Origin: Pseudomonas sp. B28(2017)
GTDB taxonomy: Bacteria; Pseudomonadota; Gammaproteobacteria; Pseudomonadales; Pseudomonadaceae
Assembly (NCBI RefSeq): GCF_002113025.1
Contig: NZ_NEJH01000001.1
Coordinates: forward strand, 372,001 to 436,000
Reading direction: 5' to 3'
Length of the DNA stretch: 64,000 bases
Positions 7,606 through 16,009 of this stretch are shown here, one piece after another (within the stretch, counting starts at the first letter, position 1; each line of letters opens with the position of its first letter). The translations under genes were made by a program, and so were the position numbers. The notes beneath the pieces are model-generated. The model searched no databases and was not told the origin of the DNA. It saw only the letters and a program-made list of their open reading frames with translations.

Positions 7606-8955
7606 ATGGCTAGTTACGCTCATTCCACGGCGGGTTCGCAATCCGCCCTCAGAACGTTTTTCGTCTCCGGCATGGGCACCGCGCTGGAGTTCTATGACTT
7701 CGTCATTTACGGCACGGCGGCGGCGCTGGTGTTTCCCAAGGTGTTCTTTCCACAGATGGACCCGCTCACTGCCACGCTGTTTGCCTTTGGCGCCTTTGGT
7801 GCGGGCTTTTTTGCCCGTCCATTGGGCGGCATGGTCTTCGGGCACTACGGTGACAGGATCGGCCGGCAGAAAATGCTGGTGATCACTCTGTTGCTGATGG
7901 GCCTGAGCACCTTGTTGATCGGCTGCCTGCCGGGCTATTCGTCGATAGGCCTGGCAGCGCCGGCACTGCTGGTGCTGCTGCGGCTGGTACAAGGTTTCGC
8001 CGCCGGCGGCGAGTGGGGCGGGGCGGCGTTGTTCGGCATCGAATCGGCACCCCTTGGTCGTCGCGGTCTCTGGGGCAGTTTCACCAGCATGGGCATCGGC
8101 ATCGGCGGCATCCTGGGAGCGGCGGTGTTCGGCATCGTCAGTGTCGCTTCGAACGATAACCTCGCCGATTTCGCCTGGCGCATACCGTTCTGGCTGGGCG
8201 GCGTGCTGGTGTTGATCGGGCTCTATGCGCGGCTGCAAAAGCCCGTTGCCCAGCCGGTGCAACCAAAGCCGCAAATGCGCATTCCCCTGATCGCGGCACT
8301 GCGGGCACGCCCGAAAGAAATGCTGCTGTGCACCGGGATCGCATTTGGCTACGTGACCATCGCCTACATCGGCAGCACCTTCTTTTTGTCCTACGCCACC
8401 CAATTGGGCTACGGCAGCACGGACGCGCTGATCTTCGACTTTTCGTTGTCAGTGGCCATCGTTGTGACCGCGCCGCTGTTTGCCCTGCTGTCTGACCGGA
8501 TCGGGCGACGCATGGTCATGATCCTTGGCGCAATCATCATGGCCATCGGGTTCTTTGCCTTCTTCCCGCTGCTCGGCATGAAAAACCTGATGGTCTCGAC
8601 TCTGGCGTACATCGCGGTCGGCGCATTCATGGGGGCGACCCAGGGGCCGATTCCGGCCTTTCTCGCGGAGCAGTTTCCGCGGGAGATGCGCTATTCAGGG
8701 ATGTCCGCCGCCTACCAGATCGGGGCAGCGCTGGGCGGCGGTACGGCGTCGAGCGTGGCCACGGCGATCCTGATTGCCACCGATCACAATGCGTTCGGCG
8801 TTGCCGTGTACGGCTCGGTGGCGCTGGCGATTGTCGCGGTGTGCTCGTTCTTCTTGCAGGAAACGGCGCACTTGAGCATGGCGCAAATTGATGAGGCGTC
8901 GAAGGATGAGGGCGTGCCCGCAGCAACGACAGTCAGTCGGTCAGGCGTTGTTTGA
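7606..8955 (+). CDS. MFS transporter, metabolite:H+ symporter (MHS) family
   Basis: A 449-residue inner-membrane protein with about 12 predicted membrane segments. MHS hallmarks are the start GMGTALEFYDFVIYGTAAAL (helix 1), FFARPLGGMVFGHYGDRIGRQK (loop 2-3 signature, about 65-86) and RLVQGFAAGGEWGGAALFGIE (helix 4). MHS proteins import organic acids, betaines and aromatic acids with protons. It is the last gene of the LysR-linked unit and probably imports the substrate of the amidohydrolase/C45 enzymes. Its last 23 bp overlap the convergent methyltransferase gene. Confidence 0.9.
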   Translation: MASYAHSTAGSQSALRTFFVSGMGTALEFYDFVIYGTAAALVFPKVFFPQMDPLTATLFAFGAFGAGFFARPLGGMVFGHYGDRIGRQKMLVITLLLMGLSTLLIGCLPGYSSIGLAAPALLVLLRLVQGFAAGGEWGGAALFGIESAPLGRRGLWGSFTSMGIGIGGILGAAVFGIVSVASNDNLADFAWRIPFWLGGVLVLIGLYARLQKPVAQPVQPKPQMRIPLIAALRARPKEMLLCTGIAFGYVTIAYIGSTFFLSYATQLGYGSTDALIFDFSLSVAIVVTAPLFALLSDRIGRRMVMILGAIIMAIGFFAFFPLLGMKNLMVSTLAYIAVGAFMGATQGPIPAFLAEQFPREMRYSGMSAAYQIGAALGGGTASSVATAILIATDHNAFGVAVYGSVALAIVAVCSFFLQETAHLSMAQIDEASKDEGVPAATTVSRSGVV

Positions 8956-9880
8956 ACACCAACGCCTTCAACCCACATTCGACATCGGCATCGGGAAACT
9001 CTGGCGGGTTCTCCAGGCGCTGCTCAAAGCGCAGGCTTGGCGCTTCGCGGGTCACGCCATCGATCAGGAAGTCGGCACCAAACGCCGGGTCATTCATGCA
9101 GGCCAAAACCGTACCTTGCGGGCTGAGCAATTCCGGCAAGCGGCGCAGGACGCGCTGGTAATCCTTGGTCAGCAGGAAGCTGCCTTTCTGGAACGACGGC
9201 GGGTCGATGATCACCAGGTCGTACGGCCCCTTGCCGATCACCTTGCCCCAGGACTTGAACAGGTCGTGGCCGAGGAACGTCACCTTGCTCAGGTCGTGAC
9301 CGTTGAGGCGGTGGTTGTCGCGGCCACGGTTCAGGGCCGGGCTGGACATGTCGAGGTTGACCACATGGTTCGCGCCGCCTTCGACGGCTGCCACCGAGAA
9401 GCCGCAGGTGTAGGCGAACAGGTTCAACACACGCTTGCCTTTGGCATTGGCCCGGACCCAGTCGCGACCGTAGCGCATGTCGAGGAACAACCCGGTGTTC
9501 TGTTTGCGGCCCAGGTCGACCCGGTACTTCAGGCCACCCTCGGTGATGTTCATTTCCTCGATGACGTCCCCGAGCAGCCACTCGGTGGTGCTTTGCAGCA
9601 GGTAGCGATGTTGCAACAGCAGCGTGTGGGCGCCGGATTGTGTCCATTGCGCTGACCGGGTGATCGCCATCAGCACCTGCTTCAAGTCTTCCAGTTGCTC
9701 CGCTTGCGGCTCCTTGAACAGCGCCACCAGCACCACGCCCTGCAACCAGTCCACGGTCACTTGTTCCAGCCCCGGCCAGCAGCGGCCACGGCCGTGGAAC
9801 AGGCGGCGGGTTTCTGCGGGGGCGGTAGCCAGGGCGGTGAGCACCTGTTGGTTGAGCGTGGCGAGGGCTTCAGAGTTCAT
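8933..9880 (-). CDS. Class I SAM-dependent methyltransferase, RlmI/RlmK-like (COG1092)
   Basis: A 315-residue methyltransferase of the 23S rRNA m5C (RlmI/RlmK) type. The SAM-binding motif I is VLNLFAYTCGFSVAA (about 150-164), with NLDMS as motif II and the catalytic-type loop IDPPSF near 225. It lacks the N-terminal PUA domain of RlmI, and its specificity is unproven. I chose ATG 9880; an upstream in-frame ATG at 9922 is possible and neither has a strong RBS. Its 3' end overlaps the convergent MHS gene by 23 bp. Confidence 0.82.
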   Translation of the reverse strand: MNSEALATLNQQVLTALATAPAETRRLFHGRGRCWPGLEQVTVDWLQGVVLVALFKEPQAEQLEDLKQVLMAITRSAQWTQSGAHTLLLQHRYLLQSTTEWLLGDVIEEMNITEGGLKYRVDLGRKQNTGLFLDMRYGRDWVRANAKGKRVLNLFAYTCGFSVAAVEGGANHVVNLDMSSPALNRGRDNHRLNGHDLSKVTFLGHDLFKSWGKVIGKGPYDLVIIDPPSFQKGSFLLTKDYQRVLRRLPELLSPQGTVLACMNDPAFGADFLIDGVTREAPSLRFEQRLENPPEFPDADVECGLKALVFKQRLTD

Positions 9881-9953
9881 CCGGTCGGGTCGGTCAGTTG
9901 TAGGGGGGCGGCATTTAAACATAATTGCGCATTGGCCGGACCATCACAAAACA

Positions 9954-9985
9954 CTGTAGGAGCGAGCATGCTCGCTCCTACAGGT
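9954..9985. repeat. REP palindrome, 30-bp perfect hairpin
   Basis: A perfect 30-bp palindrome (arms CTGTAGGAGCGAGCA / TGCTCGCTCCTACAG) followed by GTTTTT. It lies between the divergent methyltransferase and cytochrome b genes. This is a single REP that could also act as a weak rightward terminator. Confidence 0.75.
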
Positions 9986-10098
9986 TTTTGATTGGCCGTT
10001 AAAAGGCAGTTATCACAATTAATTTAACTCTGCGTGAGGATTTAGCGATCTTCCCGCTCCCATACTCGGCTCCAACGAACAACAAACCGGAGCCGGAC

Positions 10099-10716
10099 AT
10101 GTCGCAGGCCACTGCTTCACCCAAGTCCAGTCATCCACGCTGGCTACGCCTGACCCATTGGCTCAATGCCCTGGCGGTGCTGGTGATGGTTACCAGCGGC
10201 TGGCGCATCTACAACGCCTCGCCGATCTACGAATTCAGCTTTCCCAAGTCGATCACCCTCGGTGGATGGCTGGGCGGCGCGCTGCAATGGCATTTCGCGG
10301 CGATGTGGTTCCTGGCGATCAACGGCCTGATCTACCTGGTCTTCAACCTGTTCAGCGGGCGCCTGAAGCGACGGTTTTTCCCGGTTTCGCCCAAAGGCGT
10401 ACTGCAGGACCTGTGGGCCGCGTTACGCGGGAAACTCGGGCACGCCGACCTCAGTCATTACAACCAGGTGCAACGCGTCGCTTACTTGTTCGTGATGGTC
10501 GACATCACGCTGCTGGTGCTCTCCGGTCTGGTGCTGTGGAAGTCGGTGCAGTTCCCGCTGTTGCGTGAATTGCTGTTCGGTTACGAAGGCGCGCGCCGTG
10601 TGCACTTCTTCGCCATGGTGCTGTTGGTGGCCTTTGTGGCGGTGCATTTGGTGATGGTTGCGCTGGTCCCGAAAACGCTGTTGGCCATGATCGTCGGCCG
10701 CAAGGAGCAGGTATGA
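10099..10716 (+). CDS. Cytochrome b561-like membrane subunit partnering a molybdoenzyme
   Basis: A 205-residue di-haem cytochrome b membrane protein of the Ni/Fe-hydrogenase/thiosulfate-reductase type. Four membrane segments are visible. Candidate haem ligands are His in LRLTHWLNALAVL (helix 1), QWHFAAMWF, and the C-terminal VHFFAMVLLVAFVAVHLVM helix. GGAG lies just before the ATG. It overlaps the next gene, a Tat-exported molybdopterin oxidoreductase, by 4 bp (ATGA), so the pair probably moves electrons between the quinone pool and the Mo site. Confidence 0.85.
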   Translation: MSQATASPKSSHPRWLRLTHWLNALAVLVMVTSGWRIYNASPIYEFSFPKSITLGGWLGGALQWHFAAMWFLAINGLIYLVFNLFSGRLKRRFFPVSPKGVLQDLWAALRGKLGHADLSHYNQVQRVAYLFVMVDITLLVLSGLVLWKSVQFPLLRELLFGYEGARRVHFFAMVLLVAFVAVHLVMVALVPKTLLAMIVGRKEQV

Positions 10717-11498
10717 AAAAGCGCATTCAAGTGCCCGGGCTGGACGAGGCGTCGATCCTGGCCGATGCCCGCAAGATCCTCGCCCCGCAAATCGAAGACC
10801 GCTCGCGCCGTTCTTTCCTGCTGCGCGGTCTGACCCTCGGTGGCGTGGCCATGTTGTCCGGCTGCAACATCACCGACAACGACAGCGTCGAGACTGCGCT
10901 GTCGTCCATGTCGCGCTTCAACGATCGGGTCCAGGGCTGGCTGTTCAACCCCAATGCGATGGCGCCGACCTATCCCGAGTCGATGATCACCCGGCCGTTT
11001 CCCTTCAATGCCTACTACAGCATTGATGAGGCGCCGACGGTGGAGGAGCAGGGCTATCGCCTGGAAGTCACCGGACTGGTCGCCGATAAGCGCAGCTGGC
11101 GCCTCGAAGAACTGCGCGCCATGGCGCAGACCGAGCAGATCACCCGGCACATTTGCGTCGAAGGCTGGAGTGCGATCGGCCGTTGGGGCGGTGTGCGTTT
11201 CAGCGATTTTCTCAAGCGCATCGGCGCCGATACCGATGCCAGATACGTCGGTTTCAAATGCGCCGATGACTACTACACCAGCATCGACATGGCCACTGCG
11301 CTGCATGCGCAAACCCTGCTGGCGCTGACGTATGACGGCGCGGTGCTGCCGCGCCAATACGGCTTCCCGATGAAGCTGCGCATGCCCACCAAGCTGGGCT
11401 ACAAGAACCCCAAACACATTCAGGCGATTTTCGTCAGCAACACCTACAGCGGCGGCTTCTGGGAAGACCAGGGCTACAACTGGTTCGGTGGCAGTTGA
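10713..11498 (+). CDS. Molybdopterin-dependent oxidoreductase, Tat-exported lipoprotein (sulfite-oxidase fold)
   Basis: A 261-residue sulfite-oxidase/MsrP-fold enzyme. A twin-arginine motif SRRSFL lies at 31-36, with a hydrophobic stretch running straight into the lipobox LSGC (Cys51), so it is probably a Tat-translocated lipoprotein. The Mo-coordinating Cys is Cys148 in TRHICVEGWS, followed by the RWGGVRFSDF motif. The C-terminal PTKLGYKNPKHI is typical of MsrP-like proteins. It is translated in overlap with the upstream cytochrome b. It differs from classical MsrP in the lipobox and in pairing with a b561-type rather than an MsrQ-type partner. The electron acceptor/donor reaction is unknown; methionine sulfoxide repair is one option. 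Confidence 0.85.
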   Translation: MKKRIQVPGLDEASILADARKILAPQIEDRSRRSFLLRGLTLGGVAMLSGCNITDNDSVETALSSMSRFNDRVQGWLFNPNAMAPTYPESMITRPFPFNAYYSIDEAPTVEEQGYRLEVTGLVADKRSWRLEELRAMAQTEQITRHICVEGWSAIGRWGGVRFSDFLKRIGADTDARYVGFKCADDYYTSIDMATALHAQTLLALTYDGAVLPRQYGFPMKLRMPTKLGYKNPKHIQAIFVSNTYSGGFWEDQGYNWFGGS

Positions 11499-11551
11499 TG
11501 AACGTGCGAAACATTCACCGTCCGCAAACCCGTGCTCCAAGGAGATTCATC

Positions 11552-11821
11552 ATGAAAAAGTTGACCACCGTTGTACTGTCCATGTGCCTGGCCGTTGGTG
11601 CTGCCAGTGTTTTTGCCGCCGATACGATGAGTAACGACAGCATGAGCAAGGATTCGATGTCCAAGGACAGCATGTCCAAGGATACGATGAAGAAAGACGC
11701 GATGAAGAAGACCGATTCGATGTCCAAAGACAGCATGTCCAAGGATACGATGTCCAAGGACACGATGAAAAAAGATGCGATGTCGAAGGATGCGATGAAA
11801 AAAAGCGAAATGTCGCAGTAA
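11552..11821 (+). CDS. Secreted pentapeptide MxKDx repeat protein
   Basis: An 89-residue protein with a signal peptide (1-22, cleaved after VFA) followed by about 12 tandem five-residue units of form [ST/A]M[S/K]KD, for example SMSKD, TMKKD, AMSKD. This is the known MXKDX repeat family; its function is unknown. Repeat register slips once (KKTD in the middle) and the last units degenerate (KKSEMSQ). Lys, Asp and Met dominate and there is no Cys in the mature part. AAGGAG precedes the ATG at 11552. It starts 53 bp after the molybdoenzyme stop and may be co-transcribed. The antisense strand is also open because of the short repeat; that is a shadow. Confidence 0.9.
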   Translation: MKKLTTVVLSMCLAVGAASVFAADTMSNDSMSKDSMSKDSMSKDTMKKDAMKKTDSMSKDSMSKDTMSKDTMKKDAMSKDAMKKSEMSQ

Positions 11822-11840
11822 GACCAGCCACCGCGGTCCA

Positions 11841-11934
11841 TGTGGGAGCGAGCCTGCTCGCGAAGACGTAGTGTCAGTCGATATCGATGTTGGCTGAACT
11901 ACCGCATTCGCGAGCAGGCTCGTTCCCACAGGTT
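11841..11934. repeat. REP pair (BIME)
   Basis: Inverted REP cores at about 11841-11862 and 11909-11932 (GTGGGAGCGAGCCTGCTCGC and complement) with a 45-bp spacer, followed by GTTTTTCC. It sits directly behind the MxKDx gene and may end its transcript. Confidence 0.85.
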
Positions 11935-12110
11935 TTTCCGCAGGGCTTCAGGGGTAGCGTGCTGCCTGATGCGCAAAATTGATCATCACGCTTGATACCG
12001 GTCACCTGGCTGCATCAAAAATGAATTTCCGCCGAGTCCGCTGCTCATACCTTTTAGATAGCGGATCAGAGCCCGCGCATTCATAGAGGCAATCAGGGAG
12101 CGGCACGGTC

Positions 12111-12518
12111 ATGAGTCGAGCATCGACGGTGGGTGGAGATCTTCCAGGAGGGTTGATCCTGGTGGTCGAGGACGACCCGCTGATCCTCGAGTTTCTGTGT
12201 GAGATTCTTCAGGAGGAAGGCTTTGTCGTCGAGCCGCAAATCAATGCGGACGCGGCAATGATCTATCTGGAGCAGCATGCGCCGCAGGTGCACATGCTGC
12301 TGACAGATATCACCATGCCCGGCACGCTCAATGGCGCGGACCTGGCCAACCAGTTCGGCGATCGCTGGCCGGACAAGCCGATCATGATCATGTCCGGTTT
12401 CGAAACCCCTGAAAGTTCAGGCGTGCGGCACAGGGTTTCTTTCATCAAGAAGCCCTGGATGATCGGCGGGTTGCTCGATTGTGTGGGCGAGACCTTCAAG
12501 TCCAGGCGACTCAACTGA
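12111..12518 (+). CDS. Single-domain response regulator
   Basis: A 135-residue receiver-only protein. The phosphoacceptor is Asp66 (LLTDITMPG), the acidic pocket is Glu20-Asp21-Asp22, and the conserved Lys114 lies in FIKKPW. There is no output domain. No histidine kinase is adjacent, so it probably works in a phosphorelay or by protein contact. GGGAG lies 10 nt before the ATG. It stands alone between the REP-containing gap and a HAD gene. Confidence 0.88.
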   Translation: MSRASTVGGDLPGGLILVVEDDPLILEFLCEILQEEGFVVEPQINADAAMIYLEQHAPQVHMLLTDITMPGTLNGADLANQFGDRWPDKPIMIMSGFETPESSGVRHRVSFIKKPWMIGGLLDCVGETFKSRRLN

Positions 12519-12576
12519 CCCATGCAGATGCTACATTGCCGGGTAAATCCGTCCGGCACCTGCGAGGTTCTTTTCC

Positions 12577-13251
12577 TTGGCTGATCACTCTGTTTTCAAC
12601 TCGACTTACCGCGCCTTTCTGTTCGACATGGACGGCACCGTCCTGACCTCCATTGCCGCTGCCGAGCGGGTCTGGACAACCTGGGCCGTACGCCATGGTG
12701 TCGATGTCGATACCTTCCTGCCGACCATTCATGGTGCCCGTGCCATCGACACCATCAGCCGTCTGGGGTTGCCCGGGGTGGATGCCGAGGCGGAAGCCGC
12801 GTGGATTACCGAAGCGGAAATCGAGGATGTCGACGGGGTATTGGAAGTGGCTGGCGCGGCGAAGTTCTTGCGGTCATTGCCAGTCAAGCAGTGGGGAATC
12901 GTCACTTCCGCCCCGCGGGAGCTGGCGTTGCGGCGGATGGCGGCGGCGGGGATTCCGGAGCCTGAGGTGATGGTGACTGCCGAGGACGTCACGGCCGGCA
13001 AACCCGACCCTGCGGGGTACAGGCTCGCGGCCCGACGCCTGGGTGTCGAGCCTGAGCAGTGTCTGGTTTTTGAGGACGCCACGGTGGGGATTCTGGCGGC
13101 TGAAGCGGCGGGGGCGGATTTGATGATTGTCACGGCGACCCATGAGCAGCCGATCAGGACGGCCCATGCGACGTTGGCCGACTATGAGCTTGTTGGTGTT
13201 CGAGTGGACGCCGATGGGGTCCTTGGCCTGCACAAAACTAATGTGGGATAG
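12577..13251 (+). CDS. HAD-superfamily phosphatase
   Basis: A 224-residue HAD-IA hydrolase. Motif I DMDGT has nucleophile Asp17 and acid Asp19, motif II is IVTSAP (about 108-113), motif III Lys is in TAGKPDPAGY, and motif IV is VFEDATVGI. The helical cap lies between motifs I and II. It resembles sugar phosphatases such as YfbT and phosphoglycolate-type phosphatases; the substrate is undefined. The start is a TTG at 12577, with a GAGG about 10 nt upstream; no in-frame ATG upstream of motif I gives a better choice. Confidence 0.85.
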   Translation: MADHSVFNSTYRAFLFDMDGTVLTSIAAAERVWTTWAVRHGVDVDTFLPTIHGARAIDTISRLGLPGVDAEAEAAWITEAEIEDVDGVLEVAGAAKFLRSLPVKQWGIVTSAPRELALRRMAAAGIPEPEVMVTAEDVTAGKPDPAGYRLAARRLGVEPEQCLVFEDATVGILAAEAAGADLMIVTATHEQPIRTAHATLADYELVGVRVDADGVLGLHKTNVG

Positions 13252-13258
13252 GGTTGCT

Positions 13259-13918
13259 TCAATAAAGCCCGGGAACCAGCCGCCAGGAGCGGGCGCAATA
13301 GGCCTCGTATTCGCTGCCGAACTGCGCCTTCAGCAGGGCCTCTTCCGAGTGAATCCGGGCAATCAGCGGGATCAAGGTCAACGCCGCCAGCAACAGACCG
13401 GCGCTCGAGCGAAACGCCAGCGCCCAGCCCACGGCGATGACCATCATCCCCAGATAACTGGGGTTGCGCAGGTTGCGGTAAATCCCCTCGGTGACCAGGC
13501 GATGCCCCGGCTGGATGGCCACCAGCCCGCTGAAGCGCTTGCCCAGCACAAAGACGGGCCACAACCGCAGCGCGCCGCCCACGATGAACAGCAGCGCCCC
13601 GAGCCAGCGCACGCCTTCACTGCCGAAAGTCCAGAAGTCGATGCGGTCGGTATAGGCCGGCAGAAAGCCGCTCAGCACACCGATCACGCCGAAAGCCGGG
13701 AGGACCCAGCGATTGGCCCGGTCTTCGCGTTCCCCCGAACTCAGGTTGACCTCGCTGAACAGTGATACGACGGCCATGATCAGGGTGGCCAGGGCAACGA
13801 CGACCAGTGAGCCGTGACTGAAATAGGCCGCGAAACCACCCATTCCCCAGATCGCCAGGCCAAGGTAGGCGAGGGTGCTGACGACGGCGAAAAACGCCAG
13901 TCTGGCCGAGATTTTCAT
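13259..13918 (-). CDS. Isoprenylcysteine carboxylmethyltransferase-like membrane methyltransferase
   Basis: A 219-residue integral membrane protein with about five hydrophobic segments and the ICMT/PEMT C-terminal signature: GHRLVTEGIYRNLRNPSYLGM (about 140-160) and a final EEALLKAQFGSEYEAYCARSWRLVP. Members methylate lipids or small substrates with SAM at the membrane. I chose ATG 13918 with GAGG upstream, although the frame is open to 14035. The physiological substrate is unknown. It is convergent with the HAD gene (7-bp gap). Confidence 0.83.
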   Translation of the reverse strand: MKISARLAFFAVVSTLAYLGLAIWGMGGFAAYFSHGSLVVVALATLIMAVVSLFSEVNLSSGEREDRANRWVLPAFGVIGVLSGFLPAYTDRIDFWTFGSEGVRWLGALLFIVGGALRLWPVFVLGKRFSGLVAIQPGHRLVTEGIYRNLRNPSYLGMMVIAVGWALAFRSSAGLLLAALTLIPLIARIHSEEALLKAQFGSEYEAYCARSWRLVPGLY

Positions 13919-13950
13919 AAGTGCCTCACACGCGAAAGTGCCTCCTTTCA

Positions 13951-14051
13951 TTGTAGGAGCTGCGATGCGGCGTTCCGACTTGCCTGCGATGGCGTTTGAA
14001 CACTCGACACCGGCTTCAGAGGCTATTACCGGCAAGCCGGCGCCTACACAA
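13951..14051. repeat. Second-type REP/inverted repeat reaching into the regulator 3' end
   Basis: TTGTAGGAGCTGCGATGCGG at 13951 and GCCGGCGCCTACACAA at about 14036-14051 form the ends of an inverted unit with an inner CCGGCAAGCCGG palindrome. The right arm covers the stop and last codons of the GlxA-type regulator (stop at 14044), so the repeat supplies its C-terminus. Confidence 0.6.
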
Positions 14052-14991
14052 ACATCTCTGCTCTCGCGTTGCGCCGAATCACCTGTGGCGGTTGACCGAA
14101 CACCCGCAGGAACGTTTCGCGCATGCGACGGCGGTCAGTGAGCCCGGTTTCCAGGGCGATCTGGTCAAGGGTCAGGCGTCCGCGTTCAAGCATCTGTCGC
14201 GCCGCTTCCAGACGCAGGTTTTCGATGGCCTTGGCCGGGGATTGCCCGGTTTCGGCGCGAAATGCCCGGCTGAATTGCCGGGGGCTGAGGTTGGCCACTT
14301 GCGCCAGTTGCTCTACCGAAAGGGGTTGGCCGAGGTGTTCCCGGGCGTAGCCGAGCACGGTTTGAATGCGATCGGATTTCGGCGCGAGTTCCAGCAGCAC
14401 CGAGTGCTGTGACTGGCCGCCGGCGCGACGGTGGTACATCACCAGTTTCTGCGCCACGGACCGGGCCAGCTCGGCGCCGTGGTCCTTTTCCACCATGGCC
14501 AGGGCGAGGTCGATGCCCGCCGTCATGCCGGCGGAGGTCCAGATCGAACCGTCGATCACATAGATGCGATCGGCCTCGACCTTGATCGCCGGAAACCGCG
14601 CCTGCAGTTCCCGGGCGTAGGCCCAGTGGGTGGTGGCCCGCCGTCCGTCGAGCAAACCGGCCTGGGCCATGACGAACGCCCCGGAGCAGATCGACGCCGT
14701 GCGGCGTGCCGTGTTGATACTGGCCCGCAGGTAATCCAGCACGGCCTCGGGCGCTTGTTCGATGATCGAGTCGCCACCGACCACGATCACCGTGTCGAAC
14801 ACGCGTCCGTCGAATGCCTCGGTGCCGACGCTCAAGCCGCCGGAGGCACGCAGGGTGTGACCGTTTTCGGACAACACGCGCACGTCATAAAGCGCCTCTG
14901 CGGCACTGAAATTGGCGTACTCGAACACCGGCATGGCGGCCAGCGCCATGGACTGGAAACCCTCGAATACCACGAACGCCACGCTGATCAT
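14044..14991 (-). CDS. GlxA-family AraC-type regulator with DJ-1/PfpI domain
   Basis: A 315-residue regulator. A DJ-1/PfpI (GATase1-like) domain fills about 1-185, with Cys in the nucleophile-elbow region ASICSGAFVMAQAGLL (about 99-114) and the following TTHW motif. An AraC double HTH spans about 215-312. GAGGG precedes the ATG at 14991. It is divergent from the SDR gene (125-bp gap) and probably regulates it. The effector may be an amine or small metabolite, as for other GlxA proteins; not determinable here. Confidence 0.88.
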   Translation of the reverse strand: MISVAFVVFEGFQSMALAAMPVFEYANFSAAEALYDVRVLSENGHTLRASGGLSVGTEAFDGRVFDTVIVVGGDSIIEQAPEAVLDYLRASINTARRTASICSGAFVMAQAGLLDGRRATTHWAYARELQARFPAIKVEADRIYVIDGSIWTSAGMTAGIDLALAMVEKDHGAELARSVAQKLVMYHRRAGGQSQHSVLLELAPKSDRIQTVLGYAREHLGQPLSVEQLAQVANLSPRQFSRAFRAETGQSPAKAIENLRLEAARQMLERGRLTLDQIALETGLTDRRRMRETFLRVFGQPPQVIRRNARAEMFV

Positions 14992-15115
14992 GGAGCTGCC
15001 CTCAAATCGTAATGTCCTGAAAACGTACTTTAAACGTCATTTGAGACAGGCGTAAGTCCCTTTATAACGGTCTGCACCCGGCGAATCTCTCGCCTTACCG
15101 TAGAGGAATTGCACC

Positions 15116-15907
15116 ATGGCGCTTTCATCCAAAGGTACTGCACTGATCACTGGCGCTTCTTCGGGGATTGGCGCGGTGTATGCCGATCGCCTTGCCCGGC
15201 AGGGTTATGACCTGATTCTGGTGGCCCGTAGCCGGGCCAGGCTCAATGCCCTGGCCAATCATTTGAGCGACCAGACCGGGCGCACCGTGGAGGTGGTTGC
15301 CGCCGACCTGAAGAACAAGGTGGATTCGCTGCGGGTCGAACAGATTCTGCGCAGCGACGCCAGCATCACCCTGTTGGTCAACAACGCCGGGGTCGGTGCC
15401 GTCAATTCGCTGCTTGCAAGTCCCGTGGACGACATGGAAGCGATGATCAACCTCAACGTGACCGCGTTGATGCGTCTGGCCTACGCCGTTGTACCGGGCT
15501 TCGTTGCCCGGGGCACCGGCACCGTGATCAACATTGCCTCGATCGTCGCCATCGCCCCGGAAACGCTCAATGGCGTATACGGCGCCACCAAGGCGTTCGT
15601 GTTGGGCCTGAGCCAATCGATGCAGCACGAACTGGCTGACAAAGGTGTACGCATTCAGGCTGTGTTGCCGGGAGCGACTGCCACTGACTTCTGGAACGTG
15701 GCCGGCAACCCGGTGGAAAATCTGCCGAAGGAAATCGTCATGTCCGCCGAAGACATGGTCGATGCCGCGCTCGTCGGCCTGGCGGCAGGCGAAGTGGTGA
15801 CCATTCCGGGCCTGCATGACGGCAGCCAGTGGGACCGCCACGAAGCCCAGCGCAAGACCCTGTCCGGGTTGTTCCACAACACCGCGCCGGCGCCGCGCTA
15901 TCGCTGA
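15116..15907 (+). CDS. Short-chain dehydrogenase/reductase (SDR)
   Basis: A 263-residue classical SDR. The nucleotide motif TGASSGIG is at 12-19, NNAG at 89-92, and the catalytic set is Ser142, Tyr155, Lys159 (YGATK). Arg38/Arg40 after the second strand suggest NADP(H) preference. GAGGAATTGCACC precedes the ATG. It is divergent from the GlxA-type regulator. The substrate is unknown. Confidence 0.88.
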   Translation: MALSSKGTALITGASSGIGAVYADRLARQGYDLILVARSRARLNALANHLSDQTGRTVEVVAADLKNKVDSLRVEQILRSDASITLLVNNAGVGAVNSLLASPVDDMEAMINLNVTALMRLAYAVVPGFVARGTGTVINIASIVAIAPETLNGVYGATKAFVLGLSQSMQHELADKGVRIQAVLPGATATDFWNVAGNPVENLPKEIVMSAEDMVDAALVGLAAGEVVTIPGLHDGSQWDRHEAQRKTLSGLFHNTAPAPRYR

Positions 15908-15956
15908 GACGGTCGCCCCGAGGCCGGGTGAACTAAGCTTGGGAGAGAGGACCGTT

Positions 15957-15994
15957 CACCACCGGCTCGCGCAAGCGCGACGAGCCGGTGGCGT
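15957..15994 (+). promoter_or_regulatory. Strong hairpin just upstream of the dehydratase RBS
   Basis: CACCGGCTCG and CGAGCCGGTG arms flank a short GC-rich loop with an extra CGC/GCG pair. No U tract follows, so it is not a canonical terminator. The AGGAG RBS of the dehydratase starts about 12 nt after it, so it may shape the 5' UTR or be a processing site. Confidence 0.45.
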
Positions 15995-16009
15995 GTAACA
16001 GGAGCCCAT

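Noticed and set aside
11515..11841. Antisense open frames over the MxKDx gene
   Set aside because: The 15-bp repeats keep all phases open; the antisense product is a repetitive Ile/Ser/Phe string without RBS.
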